This document shows, in pieces, positions 18,735 through 31,245 of a DNA stretch of 64,000 nucleotides (position 1 is the first letter of the stretch; every line of letters starts with the position of its first letter). A program made the position numbers and the translations under genes. The notes under the pieces were generated by a model, which did no database searches, was not told where the DNA came from, and saw nothing but the letters and a program-made list of their open reading frames with translations. This stretch comes from Macrophomina tecta (lineage: Eukaryota > Ascomycota > Dothideomycetes > Botryosphaeriales > Botryosphaeriaceae): assembly GCA_024180945.1 (NCBI GenBank), contig JAKSGN010000041.1:1860001-1924000 (forward strand), given 5' to 3'.

Positions 18735-21700
18735 ATATAATTTCTAAAAGTACGACTAAGAAATATAGCCTTTTTATAGAAATTCTATTAAAAAGAATTA
18801 AAATCTATAAGGTTATATCTATTACGGGTCTAGCGATAGACTTTATTAGATTTATTTTATTTATTTATCTATAGCTTAGATCATTAAACTTCCCGGTTAT
18901 CTTCTTTATATTAGAGTATAGTAGTATTAATACTATTATTAGTACTCTATAGATATAGTTCGCTAGCTTTAGGCTATAGTATTAGACTAATAGAAGAGTT
19001 TTATATTAGATATACTTAATACTAAATAAGATAAAGATTATCTTTTATATAAGTTAGCACGATAAATTACTTAGCTACTAAAAGATTAATATTTAGCTAA
19101 GAGTTAAAAAAGTAAATAATAAAGATAATAAGAAGTATCTAAAAGACTAAATAAAACTAAGTATATAGAAGCCTGAGCCTACTTAGTAACTATAAAAAAG
19201 AATAAAGTCCTAGTAAAAAATAGTAATATAAAGTTATAGATATAGTATTTTATGCTAGTATATATAAAGAATAAAGGTAAAGACCCTCTAGAAGAAATAG
19301 TTAAGGCAAACTAATAAAAAGACGCTAAGGTACTAAAAGACTTATATTTAGCTAGATATAAGTCTTTTACTAAGAATATACTAAATCTTAAGTACTCTCT
19401 TATAAATAAGAATAGTAAGTAGCGCGCGTAAATACGTAACGATTTTTCTTTATCTCTCTTTATCTTAACCCGTTTTAATAATTTATCTATTATAAACAAT
19501 TTGTTTTAGCGTAGAAAGTTTAAGAAACTAAAAAAAGTTAATTCTCTAAAAAAACTAGAAAAAATAAGTAAGTATAATATATAAAAGAAAAGCTAATAAA
19601 GTATAACTAATAGATAATTCTAATCTAAATAGAAGCGTATCTAAAATAAATTAGCTTTAAAAATAAGAGGCTATTAAATAGGAATAAGCTATTTTAGCTA
19701 GACTACTAGACGGCCCCTATAATTACCTAGTTACTAAGAAGTTTAGTAAACTAGTAAGAGAAGCTCGTCTAATTCTAAAGTAAATTAAGAAACTAAATAT
19801 TAGTAATATAGTAACTAAGTAAGAAAAAGAGCTACTACTTAAAATATTTTTTAACTATAAGTAGGTATTATTCTAGATCTTTAAGAAAAAAGAAGAAATT
19901 AGTAGTAGAGTTATACTACTCGCTATAATTAAAACTATTTCATATAAACCGTAGTAAGTAAAAGAAATTTAAGTCCTAAAAGCTCTTTAGAAGAAAGTTA
20001 TTATAATACTAGAAAATAAACTAAAGAAAAAAGTTTTAGAATATAGTAATTTTTTATACTAAAACCTATTCTTTCTAGTAAAGAAGAAGAATAGAAAGTA
20101 TTACTTAATTAATTCTATAATTAATATTAACCGCGTAATAATTAGGAATATATATCCCTCTCTAAATACTAATAAATTCGCGAAATACTTCTCTAGAAAG
20201 AAGGTTTTTAGTCTTTTAGACTTCTTTTCTAAATATAACTAGATATCTCTAGCGAAGAAAAGCCGAGATCTAATAGCTTTTAATACTCTAATTAGTTTTT
20301 TATATTATATAATTATTTTATAGAGAGTAACTAACTTAGTAGCGTAGTTCTAGCGCGCTATTATATTTATTCTTAAAGATTATATTCTATAAAAGGCTTA
20401 GAACTATATTAATAATATTATAGTTAATAAACTACGATTCGACTATAAAAATAAAAAAATTAAACTTAGTTTATAAAGGTTTATAGTTAAATATATCTAA
20501 AACCTTAATACTATGCTCTATAATATAGAGAGAGCAGGCTATACAATTTTAGTAAAGAAGACGTACTTCTACTAAGAAAATATAGCTATTCTAGACTATA
20601 TATATAACGCTAATAGAAGATACTCTAATCTAAAGAAGATTAAGAAGATTCTAAACTAGCTATCTTATTAGAATCTACGAGAAGTACGTAAATTTCTTAG
20701 ACTCTATAGTTACTATTAAGTATAGATATTTTACTACGATATAAGTACTAAACCGTTATATAATCTTCTTAAAAAGTATATTATCTTTAAATAAATAAAT
20801 AAGTATTAAGAAGCTATAAATAAGCTTAAAACGGCTATTACTTTCTCTTCTTCTCTAATACTAATTAATTATAAAGAAGGCTATAGTAAAATTATAATAT
20901 AAATAGATATCTTAAAGTATAGGTAGAATATATATTTAGCTTAGATAGACTATAATAGAAAAAGATGCCCTATATAATTTAAGTCTAGAATCTAGTTCTT
21001 AGCTAAGAAAAAGTATAATAGCGATAAGCTAAAATATAAAGCGCTTATATATAAACTAAAGCGGTTTTGCTATTAGCTCTATAAAGTATAATTTATAGTA
21101 GAAACGAACTATAAAGTTCTAGTTACTTAACTTTAGCGTATAGTAATAAATTTACCTAGTATATTAATTACTAAATAGCTTATCTAGATCTATCTTATAG
21201 ATTTTAAGGTATAATATATTTCTAGAAATAAAAATATTATAGCCGATATGTTATCTCGTAGAAGGCTTAGACCCGGAAAATAAAAAGAGATAGATAGAAA
21301 CTTAGATAACTAAATAGATATCTAGCTTAGTTAACTAAAAACTAAAAATCCTAGTAAAGAGAACTTAAGATTAAGAACTAGAAACTAAAAAAATAAACGC
21401 CTAGAAACTAGGACCTTAGAAATAGAAAATTCTAAAGTAAGAACTAGAGATTATAAGCTTAGAATTTCTAATAACTAGAATTAAGGAAACTAGAAAACTA
21501 GACTCTAGAAAACTAAAAAATAGAAATCTAGAAATTTAGAAAATCTAGCACTATAAAATCTAAGACCTAGAATTTTAAGGTACTATATTTTTTTCTACGG
21601 AAATAGCTAAAGATAGCGGTTAAAGAAAAAATTAGGCCCTTACTTAAAAAAAACCTAGTATTAAAAACCCACTAGATAAGACGTATTAGTTAAAGTAGTA

Positions 21701-22789
21701 GTTAAATATTACTTAGTAGTTAATAATTTTATATAGGCTACCGCGGCTAACGAGAAAGAAATTTACTAACTTTAAAAAAAGAGTACTTAAGTATATAATT
21801 TAAGGGTATATATTATTTTAAAAAGTAATAAGAACTAGTCTAATTTAAAAAATAGTAAATAGTAATAAGAGAAAGTAAAAGATAATTTATTTATTATATA
21901 ATAAGTATAGTTATAAAGAAAGAGAGGCTATATATTATAAAATAGCTAATTAATACTACTAGCTAAAAGTATAAGAGAATATTAAAAAGTACTACGCTAT
22001 CTATGTAAAGTATTAGTATAGAAATATAGTGCGAAAGAAAGCCTAGCTATATCTATTATAGAGTTTAACTATAAAAGAGAAATAGAAAATCGACGTAATA
22101 AAAATACTATAAGTAAGAGAATATAAGTTTATTATAATAATTCGCGAATTAGTATCTAACTAGCCTAAAGAAAGAATACTAAAAAAAAATACTTTAAAAG
22201 CTATTACTAAATTTATCTATAGAGATATTATCTATAGATATAGATATCTAAAAATTATTATAGTTAATAAAGACCTAGAGAATAAGAACGAAGTAAAGTA
22301 CCTACTAGCTTAATATAAAATTAAGCGAGTAGAAATTTCGGCCTATTACGCTATAGCTTATAGATTAGTAGAAGTAGAATATAAGCTAATTAAAAATTTC
22401 TTAGTAAAGCTTACTACTAAAATAAACTAGAAGTAGCCTAATTATTTCTATACTATACTTTAGGTAGATCGCTCTATAGCTAAAGCGACTACTAGAATAA
22501 CGCTAGCTAAGCTTTTATATAAAAGTAATTTAATTCTTTTAGTAGATCTTAAAGTAAAGAATTAGAAGACTATTAACTAAAAAATTATAAGAATAATAGA
22601 GAAGCTTCTAATAGCTAAAGTAAAAAAGCTTAACTAAAAAAAGAAAGCTAAAGAAATAATAGAGCTATATATAAGAAGAAAAAAGAAAACTTATAAAAAA
22701 TACTTTAATAAGTATTATCGCCTTTATAATAAGGATAAGCCGTTACTTCTAGAAATTCTAGTACTATTATATAAAACTAAGAACCTTAC
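18735..22789 (+). pseudogene. pol: RIP-eroded pol of element C (protease, RT, RNase H, integrase)
   Basis: Rest of the C protease at the left edge, then a Ty3/gypsy reverse transcriptase: a block near 20070-20140 (VKKKN, then a YRLIN-like word), an FSKY-like block near 20220 and a YINN word at about 20405, the former YxDD. RNase H and its tail lie near 20860-21260, ending in an MLSRR-like word typical before integrase. Integrase follows at about 21950-22789; its core has an ENKNEVK stretch. The frame runs up to the B1 insertion at 22789 and continues after 30758. Stops are all TAA/TAG. Confidence 0.72.
19335..19368. repeat. 34-bp near-perfect palindrome (copy 1)
   Basis: Two 17-base arms, AAAAGACTTATATTTAG and CTAGATATAAGTCTTTT, with one mismatch. 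It matches the palindrome at 31211-31244 except for one base. It lies alone inside element C, between its protease and RT. It may be the footprint of a foldback-type element or a hairpin structure; the function is unknown. Confidence 0.7.
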
Positions 22790-22982
22790 TATTAAGATAA
22801 TAGGCCCTAGTATACCCTTAGAATATTTATATCGTGCGTTTTACGTGCTTATTACGTGCTACGCACGGGCTTCTAGTATATAATGCTACTAAGGAGTAAA
22901 TTCTATACTACTAAGAATTTATATCTAAGAATATATAACTTTTCTAAAGGCTTTTTACTTATAACTAGCCTATTTATTTATA
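22790..22982 (+). repeat. 5' LTR of B1
   Basis: 193 bp. It aligns with the 3' LTR over its length, with a small difference in the first ten bases (TTAAGATAAT against TTAGAATAAT) and scattered C/T and G/A differences from RIP. Confidence 0.9.
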
Positions 22983-24290
22983 ATTAAATCCTTCTTAATT
23001 TCTTTTAAAAAAGTAGCCGGCCTTAAAGGGCTATATATAACGATTCTAATGAAAAGAACGATTTTACGATAATAAAAATAAGGGGCTAATAAAGCCGTTC
23101 GAATACTTAAGGTGAATAAATAGAAATAGGCTTATTAACCCCTAAAGACTATTAAATGCTAATCGTTAATAGAAGTGCCTAGAGCGTTAAACGCCTAATA
23201 GGCGACGCGGCCGAACTAGAAGTATCTATAGCTATTAATAAACTATAACACTTATATAGCGTACCTATAAAAAATATATTGGAAGCCGAGCTCCTAGAAT
23301 ACCTTAACCGCGTTAAGGTTTTATAATAGCTATAAGCGGCTCTTAATAGCGAACTACCTACCGTTTCTATACTAAACATAGGTGAAACGCATACGGAAAG
23401 TAGAGTAGATAATAGTAAAAAGCGACTTAATCTCCTCGTAAGAAACCTATCTCTAAAACTCGAAGGCCTTACTTAGGGCTTATATAACTTATAGACGAAT
23501 ACAGTAGAGATACGTTTTAGTATATACCGGGCGAATAAGAACTACCTTAGAAAGATTCTCTAGACTACTAAAGGACTATCTAAATATAAGATTCTCTTTT
23601 AGCACGTCTAAAGACATCTAATAAACTAAAAGAAACTAGTACTACTCTAGTAAAAGTTTAAGATATTAGTATAGAATTATATTCGTAACTCTATTATCTA
23701 CTACCTTAATAATGCTATTAGTTATTATACTACGGTAATAAAGAAGGGCTAGAAGTTTATAGAATTCTACGCCTAAATAAAGACGTACGAGGATAAATTT
23801 ATATATCGGATTTAGAACGTAGATTACTATATTAACTAGATTTACTCTCGGCTTCTACTATCTATACGTATAGAGCTTATGCGCTAGTTCTTTCTTACTA
23901 GGGTATAGGTAGAAGAGGATTTAGTAGCTAAAATCTAACGTATTAAGTAAATGCTAGAGGTAATAAGGCCCTATAAAAAGAGTAAGGACGAATAGTAGTT
24001 ATAGAGAACTAAGCGCCCTTTTACTACTTCTAGCCTAGGACGCAACGGTCCCTATAAGGGTTTTAGAAATAGTAAGAAGGCTAAAAGAAACTAAAGATTT
24101 AAAGCTTTAGCTCTTCTAAAGAACGTAGGCGATTCGTATAAATCTAGTACCCCGAATATAGGTAAAAAGTAGGCTAAAGACTACGCTAACTAGGTAAATT
24201 ATAAAAATAAGTAAAGCTTAGAAAAAGAAAAGCCCTAATCGCTTCTCTCTTCTTCTTATAGTTAGGGCCTTAAACGGGAGGTAGTTTAAA
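22983..24290 (+). pseudogene. gag: RIP-broken gag region of B1
   Basis: Between the 5' LTR and the protease relic. No intact frame remains. The conceptual frame is rich in charged residues and ends in a basic Lys/Arg/Ser segment, as Gag proteins do before protease. A zinc knuckle is not clear. The same segment occurs in B2 on the minus strand (about 48350-49640). Confidence 0.55.
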
Positions 24291-27200
24291 ACGTATAGAA
24301 ATTATCGCTTTAATAGAAACCCTATTCGGTTCTACTAAAATTTAAGTATTAATAGATTATAGTTATAACCTAAACCTTATATTCCTTAAATGCGTAGAGC
24401 GACTTATCTTATAAAATATATAAGCTAGTACTAGGCCGTCTATCTATCTTCTTAATAATACTACTATTACGTTGCACGACTCTTATTATATAGGGGTTAC
24501 TACGTGCGACTTAGGGGGCGCTACGCGTACTACCGAATTCTAATCTTACTAGAGTAGCTCGTTTATAGGCTATAATACTATACTTAGTATATTCTAGCTC
24601 GGGGCTATCGAGCCGGTTATCGATTTTAGAAGAGAAATATTTTACTAGAGTATAAACTCGCTAGAGTATATATATCTAGTAAATACTACTAAATTATTCT
24701 AGAACTTAGAACTAGAAAAGTCTATTTACTTTCTCTAGCCGTTCGACTACTAGCTCTCGCCTACGGGTAATCTAGAAAGTTAAAAAAATAACTTTAACTC
24801 TTTCGTAGCCCTCTCGCGGGCGGAAAGTATACTAAACACACGCGAGAAGTAGAGCGGGGATAACTAAAATCTAAAAGAGCTTCTATCTAACTAAACTTTT
24901 TTCTATCTACGGGGGCTATACTTTCGTATCTAAAGAGTATACGAACCGTATAAGAAACTCGCTAGTTTAGTAGATATACTACTAGCTAAAATAGCTAAGA
25001 AGATCCGCGACGAGATTTTAGATACTTATAAAAAGTACTTAAACGTATTTTTAGATAAATAAGCTACTAAGCTACCGTAATATACTAAGTTTAATTATAC
25101 TATTAATCTCGTTATAGGTTCTAAGCTATCGTTAATACCCCTATATAGACTCTTCTAATCTAAACTATAGATTCTTAGGAAATACATTAATAAGGCCTTA
25201 GAATAGGGGTAGATTAGATATAGTAAGTCGTCTACGGGCGCGCCTATTCTCTTTACCCCTAAGATAGATAGTACTATACAGTTATATATAAATTATAGGG
25301 GCCTAAATAAGGTTATAGTTAAAAATAACTATCTTATACTACTAGTAGGCGAGCTACTAGACCGCCTAAATATTATAAAGATCTTTACTAAACTAGATCT
25401 ACGTAATACTTATTACCAAATCCGTATAAAGAAAGGTAATAAGTAGAAAATAGTATTTAAAATACGTTATAGGTATTACGAGTATCTAGTTATACTATTT
25501 AGCTTAACTAATGCACTCGTAACCTTCTAGTCGTATATCTACTAAGCCCTAGGAGGCCTAGTAGATATAATTTATATAGTATACTTAGATAATATACTTA
25601 TATACTTAGTGGATAAGTCTTAGTACGTCGAGTATATTAAACGTATTCTCTAAAGATTGCGTAATTAGAACCTCTACGCAAAACTATCTAAATATAGCTT
25701 TTATATAAAGTACGTCAAGTTTCTAGGCTTTATTATTACCTTCTAGAGAGTTATTATAGACCCCATAAGAGTTAAAGCTATTAAGGACTAGCTAAAGCTA
25801 TAAAGCTATTATAATATTTAGGTTTTTCTAGGCTTTACTAACTTCTATAGGCGTTTTATATAGAATTACTCTATAGTAGTTTAACTACTAACTAGCTTAC
25901 TAAAAGAAGTAGTCTAAGATTCTAATTCGGAAGCTAAACGAGCGCCGAAAAAAAAGCTAACTAAATAATATAAGCCCTAGAAATAGCCTATAGAGGTAAA
26001 GCAGGTGTTTAATAGACTAAAAATATACTTTACGTAGGCTTCTATACTATAGTACTATAACCTAAATCTTCTAGTTATACTAATTACTAACGTATTAAAC
26101 TATATCTACGGCGGCATCCTTCTCTAACCGCTAGATAGAGAGAATAACTAGCGCTATTAGTACCCCGTTACGTATTTTAGCTATAAGTTCGCTAGTACTA
26201 AAATACAGTACGACACCTATAATAAGAAACTCTATACGATCGTATAGTACTTTAAATATTAGAGGCCTTATCTAGTATACGTATAAACGCTAGTACGGGT
26301 ATTATCTAATTATAATAACCTATATTATTTTATAATGACTAAAAGCCTTATAGCTTAATAGGCTTAGTACGCTAAAGTCTTAGCTAAATTCGATTTTAAT
26401 ATCGAATATAAGCTAGATAAGTCTAATCTAGTAGATACCCTTTTAAGGCGTCTAGACTACGTCCTTAGCTTTAAGAAGAATAATAAGTGCACCTACCTTA
26501 ATACTATATTATTTATACTATAACGTAAACTCTAGATTTAGGGATTAGAAGAACCCCTATATACTACTAAGAATCTTAGCTAAGAGTATAAGAGAAACCT
26601 ATGTATAAACGGCGATAGTAATTATCGAACCGCCTTAGTCTATTTTATTACTTATAAGAAGTACAATAAGTTCGCTTATAAAAGCCTAGCACCTCCGGTA
26701 TATACTTACTATAAGGGAGCTAGTATAAGCTTAGTATAAAACTTCGTACTTTAGTCTATAGTAATAGTAGCCGCTATAACTAAAATAGTATTTAAAGCTA
26801 TTTCTAAATCGTTAGTTAATTTTATTCGTACTAAGTAACGAAAGAACGCCTTCTATGTAGACGTATAAGAATAGCTTATAAAAAGAATACTTTTAGTATA
26901 TAATTAGTATATAATTAATAAGTAAGGACTCCTATGCTATAAAGGGCGGGTATACGTGCTAAAGTATACTTCGCTACGTGAGGAAATCCTACTTAGGAAT
27001 TATAGTAATTTAAGTAGTAGCTATTACGGTATCCGCCGTACCTAAAAGATACTTTCTAGAAAGTACTACTAGAAAGATATTACCGCGGACGTTAAAGAAT
27101 ATATATAAAACTATAATATCTATTAATGTAATAAGGCTCGCCGGTATAAGCTATATAGATTATTATAGCTACTACTAGTAGCCGCTTAATTCTATAGATA

Positions 27201-28000
27201 CTACTTTCTTAATTTTATTACGGACTTACTAGAATCCATAGAGCAAGATAGTTAAGTATATAATATAGTTCTTATACTCGTTAACTATTTTACTAAATAT
27301 ATACGTTACCTACTAGTTAGAAAGATAATTAATAGGGTAACGCTCGCGGATTTTATTATAAACGACGTCTCTATATAATTTAGGCTACCTAATAGCCTAG
27401 TCTCGAATAGGGGCTTAACGTTTATGAGCTAGTTCTAGAGCGAATTATACTATAATCTTAGAATTAAGTATAGACTAAGTACCTTCTTTTACCTGCAAAT
27501 AGACGGCTAAACGAAGAGGTAAAATTAGAAGTTAGAGGTGTATCTACGCTATTATATCTTTTAGAACTAGTTAGACTAGATAAAGCTTCTCTAGTAGGCT
27601 TTATACGCCTATAACTAGAAAATCTACTCTTCTATAGGCTTTATACTAGTTTAACTAGATACGGGGGTAAAATCTAACTTCTAGAACGGGGTTTAGAATA
27701 ACCTTAATAGAAATTTCCTAACTAAATCGGCCGAAGCAGCTAAAAAGCACGCAAAAAGTATATAAAAAGTATAAAAATTAGCGGTAGAATTTCTTAGATA
27801 CTCCTAGAAGCTCTAAATAAAATATTATAACCGGAACTAAACTAAAATATATTTTAATATTAGATAACTAGTTCTTCTCTTAGTAAGGAATATTAAAACT
27901 AAACGGCCTTATAAGAAACTTAATAACCGTTATCTAGGACTATTTTAGATTCTAGAGAAAATTAGCTTCTAGACCTACCGCTTAGACTTACTATAATCTA
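24291..28000 (+). pseudogene. pol: RIP-broken pol of B1
   Basis: Protease near 24330-24380 (VLID then a Y/C-S-Y/C stretch where a D-S/C-G triplet is expected). Reverse transcriptase about 25100-25700, with KLDLR, FSLTNA and YLDN (former YLDD) at about 25580. RNase H about 26030-26470. Integrase about 26940-27650, with LNFITD, SNRGLTF and DGQT-like words for the three catalytic blocks. A LGxFxIL stretch near 27940 matches the GPF module. Stops throughout are TAA/TAG. I do not see a clear chromodomain. Confidence 0.82.
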
Positions 28001-30565
28001 TATCCCGGCTATATACTATTTTTAACGTTATATTACTAGAAGCTTATACGGTAAGGCTAGAATTTTAACTACTACTAGTCGAAGAAATCGATAATAGTAG
28101 ATACTAGTGTAATGGCAGCCTCTTCCACTAGGCTTCGGAGTCGCCTAGCAGGGTCAGGTAGCGGTAAGGTTTACCTTGAAGGACAAGAGAAGGGTAAAGG
28201 ATTGGAACGATGGGTAGCGATCACGTGACAGGTCGGTGCGCGGTGCGCGTCAGGCTTGTTACCTCCAATAAGTCTGTATTGGAATCTTGAGTTGACCACG
28301 AAGGCCAAAGTACTACCTAATGAGTGTGTTCTATATACTGTAGGAAAGCTATGACAATCTGGGGATCAGGACGACTGTTGGATCAGTCGTGGTGTTGGAT
28401 CAATCTGAGAGTTGGATCAGTGCCAAGGCTTCTGATCCTCGAGTGGGCCTGGTGGGCCCCACGTGACTTGGGCGCTAATGCCCGTTTTCCGGAATCCGAC
28501 TTCTTCCTTGATGAGCGGACGATATGTCCGCCTTTCTCTTGTTCGTTCTTCGTGCTCGAAAGTCGGTTTCCCGGGTTCCATCTCCTGCCTTGGCAAGGGT
28601 GTATACTCCTGTACTTACTACCCGGTTTGGCCAAGCGTACTTCCGTGACTGATTCTTCCCCTGCGGGATTCTGCCCTTGGTGTGTCGCTGCGCCGCGTGG
28701 GCGTCGTTCCCGTGTGGGCTTCTGTTGTTGCCTAGCCTGGGTCCGTACGCGCCGTCCTCCCTTGAGGCTGGTTTTCCCGTGCGGGCGCCTTGGTCGTGCG
28801 GCTCTGCTGCCCGTGAGGGTTTCTGGCCCCTGCGGTGCCTTTTCCCGTGCGGGCTCCCAGCCCGTGGGGTCATAAAGCCCTTGTCCCCGGGGGTTCGTAA
28901 CAACTAGAAAGTCGAAGCTATAGTAGCCTATAAAGAAGAGCTACTAAGATAATACCTACTTAAATAGCTCGGCTAGCCCTATAAATATAATGAGTAGAAG
29001 TAGAAAGAGAAGCTAAATAATTATAGAGAGCTTCTATAGAATTACCTTAAAAAAAACTCTATTTCCTAAAACGCCTAGCTAAAACATAAGCGAAACGCAG
29101 GCGAAATGCAGGCTATAAGTAAGCTATAGTAAGGGCGCCCCCTAGAATTAAAGAATAAAAAGAAATATTAGAAAAAATACTTAATTTATAAAGAAGGGCC
29201 CTAAAGAAGTATTTACTTTATATTTAAGCTATACTAAAACTATCTCTTATTCGTATTAGATATTCTTGTAAAGTACTTATTCTTAAAATCCTTGTCTACT
29301 ACTTTATTAGTTAGCTTTATTAAGCTAATCCTATCTAGTCTAGCCTAATAACGCTACTAATTCTCTAAGCGCGATATATTACGCGTATACTACTAGTTAC
29401 TACGGTCGCTAGTAGCTGTAATCTTTTTCGCTTTCTACTTCTTATATACTAATACCGCCTCTTCTAACATACTAGCATACTTATATAGTGTAAGTACGTT
29501 CTTCTCTATAAATTCTAGTATCTTCTTATCGGGAACGCTATTAAAGCTATTATAATAGAATAATAATAAATTAGTAGTATAGCAGAATTAAGGGAAAACC
29601 TAAAAATAAATTTTATTATTAGTAACGAGCACAAGTAGTATAAAAGTATATAAAAAGTATAAAAAAAGTAGGAGAAAAGTATACTTATTAGAATATATTT
29701 ATAACTACTCTTCGTATATCGATTATACTTAGTATAGAATAGATCTTTAAAGTAGATCTAGCGAAGCCCCCTAAGAAGCTCCGTAGGTATAAAATTAATC
29801 TATACTTTATCTTTATGGTAGCATATCGTGCTCTAGTAGCGTACATAATATATATAGTATACTACTACTAAACTAGGCTACGGCTAAAGATAAGAAAGAA
29901 GCTTTACTATATTATCTATAATAGGCATCTACGGAAGCTTATTATAGGAGTAACCTAAGTAAATAAAGCTAGAAGGGGTCTATATAATAATAGTTATTTA
30001 GAAGAAAGAAGTAATAAAAAGAATTAATATTAGTTAAAGATATTTTAGTTAAAGAAGAAAAGCTAGATCTAACCTATAAAAATCTAGGGGGGTACGAAAG
30101 GTTATTATATCTATTAAAGCTATTAAAAAAAACGACCTCATGCCCTATAAGTATTATTAGCACGCGTAAGTTACTAATTAGTATATTTACTAGTATTATT
30201 ATATAAGGCTAACTTCTATTATCCTTAATAGTAATAATACCTAATAATAAAGAAAAAACCGCGCTAATATACTATTACCTGCGTTTTTTATATATATAGT
30301 ATGCCGCTAGTATTACTAATAACTACTTAGTAATATATTTTCTTATTTTTCTATTAATTTATTATTCTTTATTTATTATTCGTAGTAATAGCTATATAAT
30401 AAGACTAATTTACCTTACTACATAACGTCTATAGCTAATATATAATACTATATTCTATATAATAATTAGGTGTACTCTTTTTCCTTACTAAAGGTTTTTT
30501 AACGAGGTACTAATATAATATCTTCTAATAGAAATTAGGGTGATTTCTACTAGAGGGGGGAATAG
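28001..30565 (+). other. 3' region of B1 between pol and LTR, holding the solo LTR
   Basis: About 1.8 kb of B sequence after integrase, excluding the nested LTR. The minus strand around 29560-29110 reads as a continuous charged frame interrupted only by TAG/TAA, and the equivalent part of B2 (43866-44330, plus strand) does the same. A purine tract (AGAGGGGGG) precedes the 3' LTR. An antisense gene is possible but weakly supported, since RIP hides real stops in every frame. Confidence 0.4.
28108..28902 (-). mobile_element. Solo A-type LTR, nearly unmutated
   Basis: 795 bp matching the A1 LTR in reverse orientation, with perfect ACTAG duplications (28103-28107, 28903-28907). Only about three differences from the A1 3' LTR are visible: GCC to GCT and CGTTACA to CATTACA near one end, and CCCCGC to CCCCAC near the other. 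It probably arose by LTR-LTR recombination of a full element within B1. It lacks the RIP load of the sequence around it, so it inserted after B1 had been mutated. The open frames within it are by-products of its composition. Confidence 0.96.
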
Positions 30566-30758
30566 TATTAGAATAATAGGCCCTAGTATATTCTTAGAAT
30601 ACTTATACCGTGTATTCTACGTGCTTATTACGTGCTACGTACGGGCCCCTAGTATATAACGCCACTAAGGGGTGAATTCTATACTACTAAGAATTCGTAT
30701 TTAAGAATATACGACTCTTCTAAAGGCTTCCTACTTATAACTAGCCTATTTACTTATA
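30566..30758 (+). repeat. 3' LTR of B1
   Basis: 193 bp, TATTAGAATAAT to TTACTTATA, preceded by a purine tract and followed by CTTAC. Confidence 0.92.
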
Positions 30759-31209
30759 CTTACATAGTAGAATAAGAAGTTTATCTTTCGCTAAAAAGAA
30801 CTATATTAGATAATCTATATTAATATAAAAATAAGAATCTATTATTTAGCTAAGTTAAATAGTACCGAATTAAAAGAAATAGTACCGGTAAATAGATTAA
30901 AGTATTTTAACGTAAGAGAAGAATAAAGGCGAATAAGCCTTTAGAAAACTAAGATAGATAAGTAGTAATATTAGCGAATTAGTTAGTAAGATTATATTAC
31001 TATACCTAATTCTCAAGAAATTAGATAACCCAAAGAATATTAACTATAATATACGTATTTAGTAGTACGCTTAAAGAAATAATACTAGTAAACTAGATAA
31101 AAAAAAATAAAAAATATAGTAAATAAAAAAATATACTATTTAGATTTAAAATACGTAGAGTTAGACTTAGCTTTATTTCTTTTAATTAGTTATAGTAAGT
31201 AGTAGTAAG
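30759..31209 (+). pseudogene. RIP-eroded 3' end of element C
   Basis: Resumes the C integrase frame interrupted by B1; the first 200 bp read like the C-terminal part of a Ty3/gypsy integrase, with many TAG/TAA codons. After about 30960 the sequence is featureless AT-rich DNA. I could not define a 3' LTR for C. Confidence 0.45.
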
Positions 31210-31245
31210 TAAAAGACTTATATCTAGCTAGATATAAGTCTTTTA
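31210..31245. repeat. 36-bp perfect palindrome (left end of block)
   Basis: Arms TAAAAGACTTATATCTAG and its reverse complement with no spacer. A second, eroded palindrome of the same family lies at about 31264-31291. Confidence 0.85.

Larger units (their letters stand above)
22790..30758 (+). mobile_element. RIP-eroded Ty3/gypsy element B1 (with nested solo LTR)
   Basis: Flanked by perfect CTTAC duplications (22785-22789, 30759-30763). It has 193-bp LTRs at 22790-22982 and 30566-30758. Without the nested 795-bp LTR and its duplication it is 7.17 kb, equal to B2 (7168 bp). It is inserted in the C integrase, whose frame resumes after 30763. Domain order gag, protease, RT, RNase H, integrase identifies Ty3/gypsy. 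It is RIP-eroded, but less strongly than A2 in places. Confidence 0.93.

Noticed and set aside
19311..19499. 62-aa minus-strand open frame
   Set aside because: It runs over the palindrome and RIP-mutated gypsy sequence of the opposite strand; no family resemblance.
23179..23379. 66-aa minus-strand open frame
   Set aside because: Antisense to the gag relic of B1, short, with no counterpart kept open in B2.
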